Assembly: GCA_023393655.1 (NCBI GenBank)
Contig: JAEWKP010000200.1
Location: 1-22,679, forward strand
DNA: 22,679 nucleotides
Direction: 5' to 3'
Source: Pseudomonadota bacterium
GTDB lineage: Bacteria > Pseudomonadota > Alphaproteobacteria > Rhizobiales > Beijerinckiaceae
Part shown: positions 15,448 to 22,419 of the stretch, in pieces
How the letters are laid out: every line of letters starts with the position of its first letter
Numbering within the stretch: the first letter of the stretch is position 1
The notes under the pieces: model-generated
What the model saw: the letters and a program-made list of their open reading frames with translations, nothing else
Told to the model about the DNA's origin: nothing
Database searches by the model: none
Translations under genes and position numbers: made by a program

Positions 15448-16260
15448 ATGAAGTCCGCCGCCGCATCGTCCCTCGCAGGCCTCGTCCTCGCCGCCTGTCT
15501 GGGCGCGGGGGCCAATGCAGCCTCGCTCGACGCGCGCTACGACGTTTCGCTCCTGGGAATCACCCTCGGCACGGCGAGCCTCAGCGGCGGCATCGACGGT
15601 TCCGGCTACAAGCTCGACATCACTGCCAAGCTCACGGGAATCGCCGGTGGCGTCACAGGCGGGCGCGGTTCTGGTGCGGCGACAGGCGCGCTCGTCGGCG
15701 GCAGGCTTGCGCCGAAGACCTTCGCTGTGAGCTCCGCCAATTCCAGCGAGAGCCGGACCGTCCGCATGGCGCTGGCCGAGGGTGCGGTCGCCGGTATCGA
15801 TATCGAGCCGCCGATCGACGAGAAGCCCGATCGCGTGCCGCTCAACGACAGCCACAAGCGCAATATCGTCGATCCGCTCAGCGCCTTCCTGATGCCGGTT
15901 ACCGGCAAGGGCAAGGACGCCGCCTGCAATCGCACGCTGCCGATCTTCGATGGCGCGGCGCGCTATGACATCAAGCTGTTCAGCGCCGGCACCCGCAACG
16001 TCAAGCTCGAAGGCTATAGCGGCCCGGTCTCGGTCTGCCAGGCGCGCTTCGTCCCGATCGCCGGCCACCGCGCGCTCAGGCCGAGCACCAAGTTCATGGC
16101 GGAGAACCGCGACATCACGGCCTGGCTCGCGCCGATTGCCGGCACCGACGTGATGGTGCCGGTGCGCATCTCCGTGAAGACGATGATCGGCACGGCCGTG
16201 ATCGAGGCCTCCCGATTCAAGGTCGATCCCGGCGTGACCGCCAGCGCCGTGCGGAACTGA
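15448..16260 (+). CDS. Exported DUF3108 domain-containing protein
   Basis: A 270-aa protein of unknown function. ATG at 15448 is chosen because a CGGAGA box lies about 9 bp upstream and because it starts a clear signal peptide (MKSAAASSLAGLVLAACLGAGANA, cleavage at ANA). The body matches DUF3108: YDVSLLGITLGTASLSG at the start, YKLDITAKLTGIAGGVTG, FLMPVTGKGKDAACNRTLPIFDGAARYDIKL and a final IGTAVIEASRFKV. It probably resides in the periplasm or at the outer membrane. It is divergent from rpmB across a 287-bp spacer. The longer reading frame from 15361 lacks a better start. It meets the NIPSNAP pseudogene tail to tail with about 10 bp between their stops. Confidence 0.88.
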   Translation: MKSAAASSLAGLVLAACLGAGANAASLDARYDVSLLGITLGTASLSGGIDGSGYKLDITAKLTGIAGGVTGGRGSGAATGALVGGRLAPKTFAVSSANSSESRTVRMALAEGAVAGIDIEPPIDEKPDRVPLNDSHKRNIVDPLSAFLMPVTGKGKDAACNRTLPIFDGAARYDIKLFSAGTRNVKLEGYSGPVSVCQARFVPIAGHRALRPSTKFMAENRDITAWLAPIAGTDVMVPVRISVKTMIGTAVIEASRFKVDPGVTASAVRN

Positions 16261-16270
16261 GGGGCCGGCT

Positions 16271-16603
16271 TCAGGGCGCGCGCCTGACGCCCTGATCGTC
16301 CTCGAAGACCGGTCGGAAGAACGAGCGCTCATAGCTGATGATGAAGCGCTCCCTCTCGTTCATCGCGAAGGCCGCCTGGCATTCAGGATCGTCGAAGGAG
16401 CGCTTGCGGTAATCCTCGTAGGCCGCGAACGATGGGAAGCTGAACATGGCCAGCGCGACGTTCGATACGCCCTCCGACGGCATGAATTAGCCGTGGTGCT
16501 TGCCGCCGAACTTCTCGACCAGCTGGATCCAGAGCTTGCCATAGGCCTCGAAGGCTTCGAGCTTATGGGGATCGATGATTTAGCGCAGGTAGCAGGTGAC
16601 CAT
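16271..16603 (-). pseudogene. NIPSNAP family protein, interrupted by two in-frame stops
   Basis: Reading from ATG at 16603 gives a continuous 110-codon NIPSNAP-like (ferredoxin-fold, alpha-beta barrel dimer) protein in one frame, broken by TAA at 16582-16580 and TAA at 16489-16487. Known relatives have Tyr at both places (LRYVIDP-type and HHGYF-type segments), so each stop is one substitution away from a TAC/TAT codon. Past the second stop the frame is well kept (MPSEGVSNVALAMFSFPSF, then ERFIISYERSFFRPVFED). There is no frameshift. The ATG lies 2 bp after the aminotransferase stop, so it was the second gene of that operon. It is either a recent pseudogene or the stops are sequence errors; a product restarted at the internal ATG (16483) would lack the first strand and helix. 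Confidence 0.85.
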
Positions 16604-16605
16604 GG

Positions 16606-17790
16606 TCAGGCGGCCTTCGCCGTGCTGAGGAACGCCTTCATCCGCTCCAGCGCCTTCTCGATGTTCTCCAGCGAGTTGGCGTAGGAGAGGCGGATATAGC
16701 CCTCGCCATGGACGCCGAAATCGGGGCCGCCGATCGTGGCGACGCCGGTTTCCTCCAGCAGGGCCGATGCCAGCTTCTTCGCCTTCCAGCCGGTTTGCGA
16801 GACGTTCGGGAAGGCGTAGAACGCGCCTCGGGGCTCGATGCAGGAGACGCCGGGCAGGTCGTTCAGGCCCTTCACCACCGCCTTCCGGCGCCGGTCGAAC
16901 TCCGCCAGCATCATATGCACGGCGTCCTGCGGGCCGGTGAGTGCAGCGAGCCCCGCCCATTGCGCGGGGGCGTTGACGCAGGAATGCGAGTTCACCGCGA
17001 GCTTGCGGGCATTGTCGAGCAGGGGCTTGGGCCAGATCGAGTAGCCGAGCCGCCAGCCGGTCATCGCATAGGTCTTGGACCAGCCGTTGAGCAGGATCAG
17101 CCGGTCGCGGATTTCCGGGTAGCTCAGCAGGCAGACATGCTTCTCGCCGTCATAGACCATCTGGTCGTAGATCTCGTCCGACATGATCGCGACATCGGGG
17201 AACTGGCTAAGGCCGGCGACGAGCTTGTCGATCTCGGCCTTGGGCGTGACGCCGCCGGTCGGGTTGGCCGGCGAGTTGATGATGAGGAGCCGGGTCTTCG
17301 GCGTGATCAGCGCCAGCGTCTCCTCGGCCGAGAAGGCGAAGCCGTTCTCCTCGCGGATCGGCACCGGGATCGGCGTCGCGCCGGTATATTCGATCATCGA
17401 GCGATAGATTGGGAAGCCCGGGTCCGGATAGAGAATCTCGGCGCCGGGCTCGCCGAACATCAGGATCGCCATGAACATGGTGACCTTGCCGCCGGGGACG
17501 ATCATCACGCTTTCCGGCGAGACCTCGACCGCGAAGCGCTTATGCAGGTCGGCGGCGACCGCCTCGCGCAGCGGCAGGATGCCGTTGGCCGGGGTGTAGC
17601 CGTGATGGCCGTCGCGCAGCGCCTTCACTGCGGCCTCGACGATATGCTCCGGCGTCGAGAAATCCGGCTGGCCGATGCCGAGATTGATGATGTCCTTGCC
17701 CTGGCGCTGCAATTCGGTGGCGCGCGCCAGAACGGCGAAGGCGTTCTCCTCGCCGATGCGGGAGAAGGAGGGGACGACGTGAAGCGTCAT
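16606..17790 (-). CDS. PLP-dependent class I/II aminotransferase
   Basis: A 394-aa fold-type I aminotransferase of the aspartate-aminotransferase superfamily. The chosen ATG at 17790 has a GAGGAAA box 7 bp upstream; the frame is open further back, but those residues are not conserved-looking. Visible elements are INLGIGQPDFSTPEHIVEAA, GYTPANGILPLREAVA, the cofactor-phosphate region PGGKVTMFMAI, YPDPGFPIYRSM, INSPANPTGG (Asn contact to the ring O3'), SDEIYDQMVYDG and GWSKTYAMTGWRLGY with Lys239 as the Schiff-base lysine, then the substrate-carboxylate Arg region EGYIRLSYANS. All catalytic residues are present, so it should be active. The amino donor cannot be fixed from sequence. It is followed after 2 bp by the NIPSNAP-like pseudogene and is divergent from the sugar-acid dehydratase gene. 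Confidence 0.93.
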   Translation of the reverse strand: MTLHVVPSFSRIGEENAFAVLARATELQRQGKDIINLGIGQPDFSTPEHIVEAAVKALRDGHHGYTPANGILPLREAVAADLHKRFAVEVSPESVMIVPGGKVTMFMAILMFGEPGAEILYPDPGFPIYRSMIEYTGATPIPVPIREENGFAFSAEETLALITPKTRLLIINSPANPTGGVTPKAEIDKLVAGLSQFPDVAIMSDEIYDQMVYDGEKHVCLLSYPEIRDRLILLNGWSKTYAMTGWRLGYSIWPKPLLDNARKLAVNSHSCVNAPAQWAGLAALTGPQDAVHMMLAEFDRRRKAVVKGLNDLPGVSCIEPRGAFYAFPNVSQTGWKAKKLASALLEETGVATIGGPDFGVHGEGYIRLSYANSLENIEKALERMKAFLSTAKAA

Positions 17791-17902
17791 AGCGCGTTTC
17801 CTCAGGCTTCGCTGGCGAGGGCCGGGCTCGGCCGGCCTCCCTCGTTCTTGGCGCCAAATCGGGGCGGCTGGCAAGCGCGGGCGGCGCATCGCAGAATTGC
17901 TG

Positions 17903-17920
17903 CATGCTGCATACAGCATG
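17903..17920. promoter_or_regulatory. Operator-like inverted repeat between divergent genes
   Basis: CATGCTG, CATA, CAGCATG form a perfect 7-bp inverted repeat in the 265-bp spacer between the aminotransferase and dehydratase genes. The inner TGCATACA core resembles sites bound by GntR-type regulators, and an AT-rich stretch (ATTAAATAGTATGA) follows it. It could serve either gene. The assignment rests on symmetry alone. Confidence 0.35.
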
Positions 17921-17989
17921 ATTAAATAGTATGACTATCAGTCAGATTGGGCCTTGCCGAGCTGCAGGCGATCGGCATGATGGCTAGTC

Positions 17990-18002
17990 TCAAATCGTTT
18001 GA
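17990..18002. promoter_or_regulatory. Candidate operator, copy 1 (TCAAATCGTTTGA)
   Basis: A 13-bp palindrome with arms TCAAA/TTTGA around TCG, located 54 bp before the dehydratase start codon. Its reverse complement TCAAACGATTTGA closely matches the element just before the PEP-mutase-like gene at 20102, which suggests a shared regulator. Confidence 0.4.
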
Positions 18003-18055
18003 ATGTGAGATCGGCAAGCGGCCGCCAGCGCCGCGCCGAACGAGAGGAAACGAGG

Positions 18056-19888
18056 ATGGCCAAGGCACCCGGCAAGACCCCCGGCAAGAAGCCGGTTCGG
18101 CGCATCAAGCCCGAGCAGTTGCGCTCGAAGGCGTGGTTCGACAATCCCGACAATGCCGACATGACCGCGCTCTATATCGAGCGCACCATGAATTTCGGCC
18201 TGTCGCGGGAGGAGTTGCAGTCAGGCCGGCCGATCATCGGCATCGCCCAGACCGGCTCCGACATCGCGCCCTGCAACCGGCATCATATCGAGCTCGCCTC
18301 GCGCGTCCGCGACGGTATCCGCGAGATGGGCGGCGTGCCCTTCGAGTTCCCGATCCATCCGATCCAGGAAACCTGCAAGCGGCCTACCGCGGCGCTCGAT
18401 CGCAACCTGCAATATCTCTCGCTGGGCGAGATCCTCTACGGCTATCCGCTCGACGGCGTCGTGCTGACGACCGGCTGCGACAAGACCACGCCGGCCCAGA
18501 TCATGGCGGCTGCGACGGTCGACATCCCCGCGATCGCGCTGCCTGGCGGCCCGATGCTGAACGGCTCCTTCCGCGGCGAGCGCACGGGCTCCGGCACGAT
18601 CGTCTGGAAGGCGCGCCAGATGATGGCGGCCGGCGAGATCGACTATAAGGGCTTCGTCGACCTCGTCGCCTCGTCGGCGCCGTCTGCCGGCCATTGCAAC
18701 ACGATGGGCACGGCCTCGACGATGAACTCGCTGGCGGAAGCCATGGGCATGACGCTGCCCGGCGCCGCCGCGATCCCCGCGCCGTACCGCGATCGCTACG
18801 AGATGGCCTATCTCACCGGCAAGCGCATCGTCGAGATGGTCTGGGAGAACCTGATCCCGTCGAAGATCCTGACGCGCGAGGCGTTCGAGAACACCATCGT
18901 CATCAACTCGGCGATCGGCGGCTCGACCAATGCGCCCGTCCATGTCAACGCCATCGCCAAGCATATCGGCGTCAAGCTCGACAACGAGGACTGGACCAAG
19001 ATCGGCTATGAGATCCCGCTGCTGGTGAACCTGCAACCGGCCGGCGAGTATCTCGGCGAGGACTATTACCGTGCCGGCGGCCTGCCCGCCGTGATCGCGG
19101 AGCTGATCGAGAAGGGCAAGCTCAAGCCCGCGATCACCGCCAACGGCAAGACGCTGGAAGAGAACTGCAAGGGCGCCTTCTCGATCGCCCGCGAGGTGAT
19201 CAAGAGCTACGACCAGCCGATGAAGGCGCAGTCGGGCTTCCTCAACCTCTCCGGCAACCTGTTCGATTCCGCGATCATGAAGACCAGCGTGATCACGCCG
19301 GAATTCCGCAAGCGCTATCTGGAGAACCCGAAGGACCCGATGGCCTTCGAGGGACGCGCCATCGTCTTCGACGGGCCGGAGGATTACCACCACCGCATCG
19401 ACGACCCGGCTCTGGCCATCGACGAGCACTGCATCCTGTTCATCCGCGGCGTCGGGCCGATCGGGTATCCGGGCGCGGCCGAGGTCGTGAACATGCGGCC
19501 GCCGGATTACCTGATCAAGAAGGGCATCACGGCGCTCGCCTGCGTCGGCGACGGCCGCCAGTCCGGCACGTCCGGCTCGCCCTCGATCCTGAACGCCTCG
19601 CCGGAAGCGGCGACCGGCGGCGGGCTCGCCATGCTCAAGATGGGCGACAAGGTCCGCATCGACCTGAAGAAGCGCACCGCGAACATCCTGATCTCGGATG
19701 CGGAACTGGCCGAGCGCAAGGCGGCGTTCAAGGCGGCCGGCGGCTACAAGTATCCGAAGAGCCAGACGCCCTGGCAGGAGATCCAGCGCAAGATCGTCGA
19801 CGAGCTCTCCGAGGGCATGGTCCTCAAGCCGGCGGTCAAGTATCAGAAGATCCACAAGAAGTTCGGCGAGCCGCGCGACAACCACTGA
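18056..19888 (+). CDS. IlvD/Edd family sugar-acid dehydratase (D-xylonate dehydratase-like)
   Basis: A 610-aa Fe-S dehydratase of the IlvD/Edd family, which removes water from sugar acids such as xylonate, arabonate or gluconate to give 2-keto-3-deoxy acids. Cluster-ligand cysteines are at 73 (APCNRHH), 141 (TTGCDKTTP, with the adjacent Lys that is carbamylated in the family) and 214 (SAGHCNTMGTASTM); PGGPMLNGSFRGER and the C-terminal GDGRQSGTSGSPSILNASPEAA catalytic region are present. From memory it resembles Caulobacter D-xylonate dehydratase (XylD) more than IlvD, especially FDNPDNADMTALYIERTMNF and PIIGIAQTGSDIAPCNR, so a pentonate or related aldonate is the likely substrate. The ATG at 18056 follows a GAGGAAACGAGG box. 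The Lys/Pro-rich N-terminal 15 residues are an extension. Two operator-like sequences lie upstream. Confidence 0.92.
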   Translation: MAKAPGKTPGKKPVRRIKPEQLRSKAWFDNPDNADMTALYIERTMNFGLSREELQSGRPIIGIAQTGSDIAPCNRHHIELASRVRDGIREMGGVPFEFPIHPIQETCKRPTAALDRNLQYLSLGEILYGYPLDGVVLTTGCDKTTPAQIMAAATVDIPAIALPGGPMLNGSFRGERTGSGTIVWKARQMMAAGEIDYKGFVDLVASSAPSAGHCNTMGTASTMNSLAEAMGMTLPGAAAIPAPYRDRYEMAYLTGKRIVEMVWENLIPSKILTREAFENTIVINSAIGGSTNAPVHVNAIAKHIGVKLDNEDWTKIGYEIPLLVNLQPAGEYLGEDYYRAGGLPAVIAELIEKGKLKPAITANGKTLEENCKGAFSIAREVIKSYDQPMKAQSGFLNLSGNLFDSAIMKTSVITPEFRKRYLENPKDPMAFEGRAIVFDGPEDYHHRIDDPALAIDEHCILFIRGVGPIGYPGAAEVVNMRPPDYLIKKGITALACVGDGRQSGTSGSPSILNASPEAATGGGLAMLKMGDKVRIDLKKRTANILISDAELAERKAAFKAAGGYKYPKSQTPWQEIQRKIVDELSEGMVLKPAVKYQKIHKKFGEPRDNH

Positions 19889-19899
19889 GGTTGCCTCAT

Positions 19900-19985
19900 C
19901 GTCATGGTCGGGCTTGTCCCGACCATCCACGTCTTCCGTAGCTGTGTTCAGGACGTGGGTGCTCGCCGCAAGGGCGAGCATGACG
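19900..19985. repeat. Second two-hairpin palindromic intergenic repeat
   Basis: Two 34-bp arms (19900-19933 and 19952-19985) are imperfect inverted copies, about 26 of 34 positions matching, both bounded by CGTCATG and CACGTC. Each arm is itself a hairpin: TGGTCGGG with CCCGACCA on the left, and TGCTCGCC with GGGCGAGCA on the right. The differences between the arms are paired, so both stems are kept. It lies just after the dehydratase stop and could act as a terminator or mRNA 3'-end stabiliser. It differs in sequence from the 14701 element but has the same design. Confidence 0.75.
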
Positions 19986-20101
19986 GCGCGCCGTTCCGGC
20001 ATTCGCCGCGTGCATCGGCACCTACCGGCCGGTGCGGGACTTCGGGGCTGACAAACCGATCCGGGCCGGACACTATGCCGGCCTCCCGCCTCCGGCTCGT
20101 C

Positions 20102-20114
20102 TGAAACGATTTAA
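20102..20114. promoter_or_regulatory. Candidate operator, copy 2 (TGAAACGATTTAA)
   Basis: A 13-bp near-palindrome ending one base before the PEP-mutase-like ATG and occupying the place of a ribosome binding site, which is otherwise absent. It shares AAACGATTT and flanking T/A positions with the element at 17990-18002 (reverse complement). A repressor bound here would block early transcription; alternatively the transcript may be nearly leaderless. Confidence 0.4.
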
Positions 20115-20115
20115 A

Positions 20116-20955
20116 ATGAGCTATTCCCCGCAGATCGAGAGCTTCCGCAAGCTGCATGAGGCCGGCTGCTTTGTCATGCCGAATCCCTGGGATCTCGGCT
20201 CGGCGCGCTGGCTGCGCGGGCAAGGCTTCAAGGCGCTGGCGACGACGAGCGCAGGCTTCGCTTTCACGCAAGGCCGCGCCGACCAGGACGTGCCACGCGA
20301 CATGATGCTCAGCCATATCGCAGAGATGGTGAAGGCGGTGCCGGACCTGCCGGTCAACGCGGATTTCGAGAACGGCTATGCCGATACGCCGGACGGGGTC
20401 GCGGCCAACGTCAAGCTCTGCGTCGCGACCGGCGTGGCAGGGCTTTCGATCGAGGATGCGACCGGACGTCCTGAGGAGCCGCTCTACGATTTCGCGCTCT
20501 CGGTCGAGCGGGTGAAGGCCGCCCGCAAGGCGATCGACGAGACGCGCTCTGGCGTGCTGCTGACGGCGCGGGCCGAGTGCTTCCTCGCCGGCCATCCCGA
20601 GCCGCTGAAGGAAGCGGTGCGCCGGATCGAGGCCTATGCGGAGGCCGGCGCCGATGTGCTCTATGCGCCGGGGCCGAAGACGGCGGACGATATCCGCACC
20701 ATCGTCTCCGCCGCCGGTGGGCGACCGGTCAACGCGCTGGTCTATGGCGATTTCGGGCTGACGGTTGCCGACATCGCAGCTGCGGGAGCGCGGCGCATCT
20801 CGATCGGCGGGGCGCTGGCGCGGGCGGCCTGGGCCGCCTTCATTGAGGCGACGCGGCTGATCGCGGAGGAGGGCAGCTTCAAGGGCTTCGCCGGCAACGG
20901 CCCCTCCGCACCGCTCAACCCCTTCTTCACCAAGGACCTCGAGGAGCGATCGTGA
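20116..20955 (+). CDS. Isocitrate lyase/phosphoenolpyruvate mutase family protein
   Basis: A 279-aa enzyme of the ICL/PEP-mutase superfamily, which makes or breaks C-C or P-C bonds next to an alpha-keto acid with Mg2+. Key segments are FVMPNPWDLGSARWL (substrate-loop start), ALATTSAGFAFTQGR, NADFENGYAD (metal-site Asp), GLSIEDATGRPEEPLYD (second acidic pair), LTARAECFLAG and VNALVYGDFGLTVADIAAAGARRISIGGALARA. The length fits this family's small PrpB/oxaloacetate-decarboxylase-like branch. ATG at 20116 gives MSYSPQIESFRKLHEAG; the upstream extension to 20032 looks unconserved. No clear Shine-Dalgarno box is seen, and a candidate operator abuts the start codon. It is followed by a GTGA overlap with the next gene. 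The exact substrate is unknown; the neighbourhood suggests cleavage of an acid from sugar-acid breakdown. Confidence 0.9.
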   Translation: MSYSPQIESFRKLHEAGCFVMPNPWDLGSARWLRGQGFKALATTSAGFAFTQGRADQDVPRDMMLSHIAEMVKAVPDLPVNADFENGYADTPDGVAANVKLCVATGVAGLSIEDATGRPEEPLYDFALSVERVKAARKAIDETRSGVLLTARAECFLAGHPEPLKEAVRRIEAYAEAGADVLYAPGPKTADDIRTIVSAAGGRPVNALVYGDFGLTVADIAAAGARRISIGGALARAAWAAFIEATRLIAEEGSFKGFAGNGPSAPLNPFFTKDLEERS

Positions 20956-21278
20956 GCGGCACGCTCCTCATCGCGCCGGAATGGCTCGGCCGCAGCGGCC
21001 TCTGGCAGATCGACGCCAAGGGCCGCCGCAAGGCTGTCGATGCCGAGGATGTCGGCCTCTCCGAGGAGCTCGGCGACCGGCTCGAAGCCTGGATGGATGC
21101 CTTCGATGCGATCTATGACGAGGACGACGTGGCCGGCTCCGATTTCGCCAATGAGGTCGACCGGCTAGCCTGGGAAGCGGAGGGCCACGCGCTCGCGGAG
21201 ACGATCGCGGCCGAGCTCGGTTCCGGTTGGGAGGTCCAGCACGATTTCACGGGCTGGCGGGGGAAGGACAAGCCATGA
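20952..21278 (+). CDS. Small acidic protein of unknown function
   Basis: A 108-aa protein that I do not recognise. The GTG start at 20952 overlaps the previous stop by 4 bp and is preceded by a GAGGAGCG box inside the upstream gene. The protein is acidic and Trp-rich: an N-terminal segment LLIAPEWLGRSGLWQIDAKG, then a charged helix-rich region (GLSEELGDRLEAWMDAFDAIYDEDD, FANEVDRLAWEAEGHALAETIAAEL) and a C-terminal WEVQHDFTGWRGKDKP. No signal peptide or membrane segment is visible. Its own stop overlaps the start of the GNAT gene (ATGA). Overlap on both sides and normal codon use argue that it is a real gene of this operon. Confidence 0.8.
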   Translation: MSGTLLIAPEWLGRSGLWQIDAKGRRKAVDAEDVGLSEELGDRLEAWMDAFDAIYDEDDVAGSDFANEVDRLAWEAEGHALAETIAAELGSGWEVQHDFTGWRGKDKP

Positions 21279-22405
21279 GTTTGGACTGGAAGGCGCCACC
21301 GTTCCCGCCCGCCAAGGTGCTGGAAGGGCAGTACTGCCGGCTCGAGCCGCTCGACGTTTCGCGTCACCTCGACGACATCTGGGCCGCGAACGCCGGTCAG
21401 AACCAGGTCTGGGACTGGCTGCCGGCCCAGCCCCCGCAGAGCAAGGAAGAATACGGCGCGCTACTGCAGTCGATGGTCGGTCAGGCTGGCATCGTGCCTC
21501 TGGCGGTGATCGACAATGCCGACGGCAAGGCCAAGGGCCATCTCTGGATCATGGAGATCAGGCCGGCGCATGGCGTCTTCGAGGTCGGCTGGATCACCTA
21601 TTAGCCCGCCTTGCAGCGGCCGCGGGCCGCGACCGAGGCGATCTATCTCGTTGGCGATTATGGCTTCTCGCTCGGCTATCGCCGCTATGAGTGGAAGTGC
21701 AACAATCGGAACGAGCCGTCGAAGGCGGCGGCGCGGCGCTTCGGCTTCCAGTATGAGGGGCTGTTCCGCCAGCACATGGTGGTGAAGGACGAGAACCGGG
21801 ACACCGCCTGGTTCTCGATCCTCGACGGCGAATGGCCGGTCCGGGCCCAGGCCTTCCGCCGCTGGCTGGCGCCGCAGAATTTCGACGAGCAGGGCCGGCA
21901 GAAGCTCTCGCTCGGTGCCTTCTACCAGATTTCAGGCATGGCGGGCGAGTTGCCGCTGCGCCGGGCGAACCTCGCCGACATCCCGGCGATCTTGTCGCTG
22001 AAGAACGCCGCCTATACGCCGAATGAGAGCATCATCGGCGTGCCCTCGCTGCCGCGCATCGCCGACTATGTCCAGGTCGTCGCCGAGCACGAGGTCTGGC
22101 TGGCGGAAGATGGCAAGGGGCTGACCGCGGCGCTCGTACTCGACATCGAGCCGAATGATTTCACGGTCTGGAGCGTGGCGGTCTCGCCGGAGGCTGCCGG
22201 CCGCAAGCTCGGCTCGGCGCTGATGGCCTTCGCGGACGACCGCGCGCGGGCGCTCGGCTACGACTCCGTCCATCTTTACACCCACGCGAAGCTGACTCAG
22301 CGCATCGGCTGGTACGAGCGCCTCGGCTTCGCCATCACGCATCATGAGGACATGGCCGACCGGCGGCTGACCCATATGCGCAAGCCTATCACAAAAGCCG
22401 GCTGA
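21275..22405 (+). pseudogene. Double GNAT N-acetyltransferase, interrupted by one in-frame TAG
   Basis: A single 377-codon frame broken by TAG at 21602-21604. Residues 1 to about 215 are a RimJ/RimL-type GNAT domain (CRLEPLDVSRHLDDIW, then VGWITY, stop, PALQRPRAATEAIYL and GYRRYEWKCNNRNEPSKAAARRFGFQYEGLFRQH). The stop replaces a residue that is usually Ser or Thr in WITYSP-like segments, so one change from TCG would produce it. From about residue 222 a second GNAT domain follows (LPLRRANLADIPAILSLKNAAY, then WSVAVSPEAAGRKLGSALMAFADDRARALGY and IGWYERLGFAITH). The second domain could still be made from an ATG at 21938. The first ATG overlaps the preceding stop (ATGA). Both a true pseudogene and a base error are possible. 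Confidence 0.82.
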
Positions 22406-22419
22406 AAAAGGAAAAGAGC

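Noticed and set aside
16483..16603. Stop-codon recoding (Tyr insertion at TAA) as the explanation for the NIPSNAP stops
   Set aside because: No suppressor tRNA or recoding structure is visible, and other genes in the window use TAA as a normal stop, for example cobS and the lyase gene.
18221..20002. 593-codon minus-strand frame opposite the dehydratase
   Set aside because: It is antisense to a gene with all family cysteines and motifs; no domain is recognisable in it.
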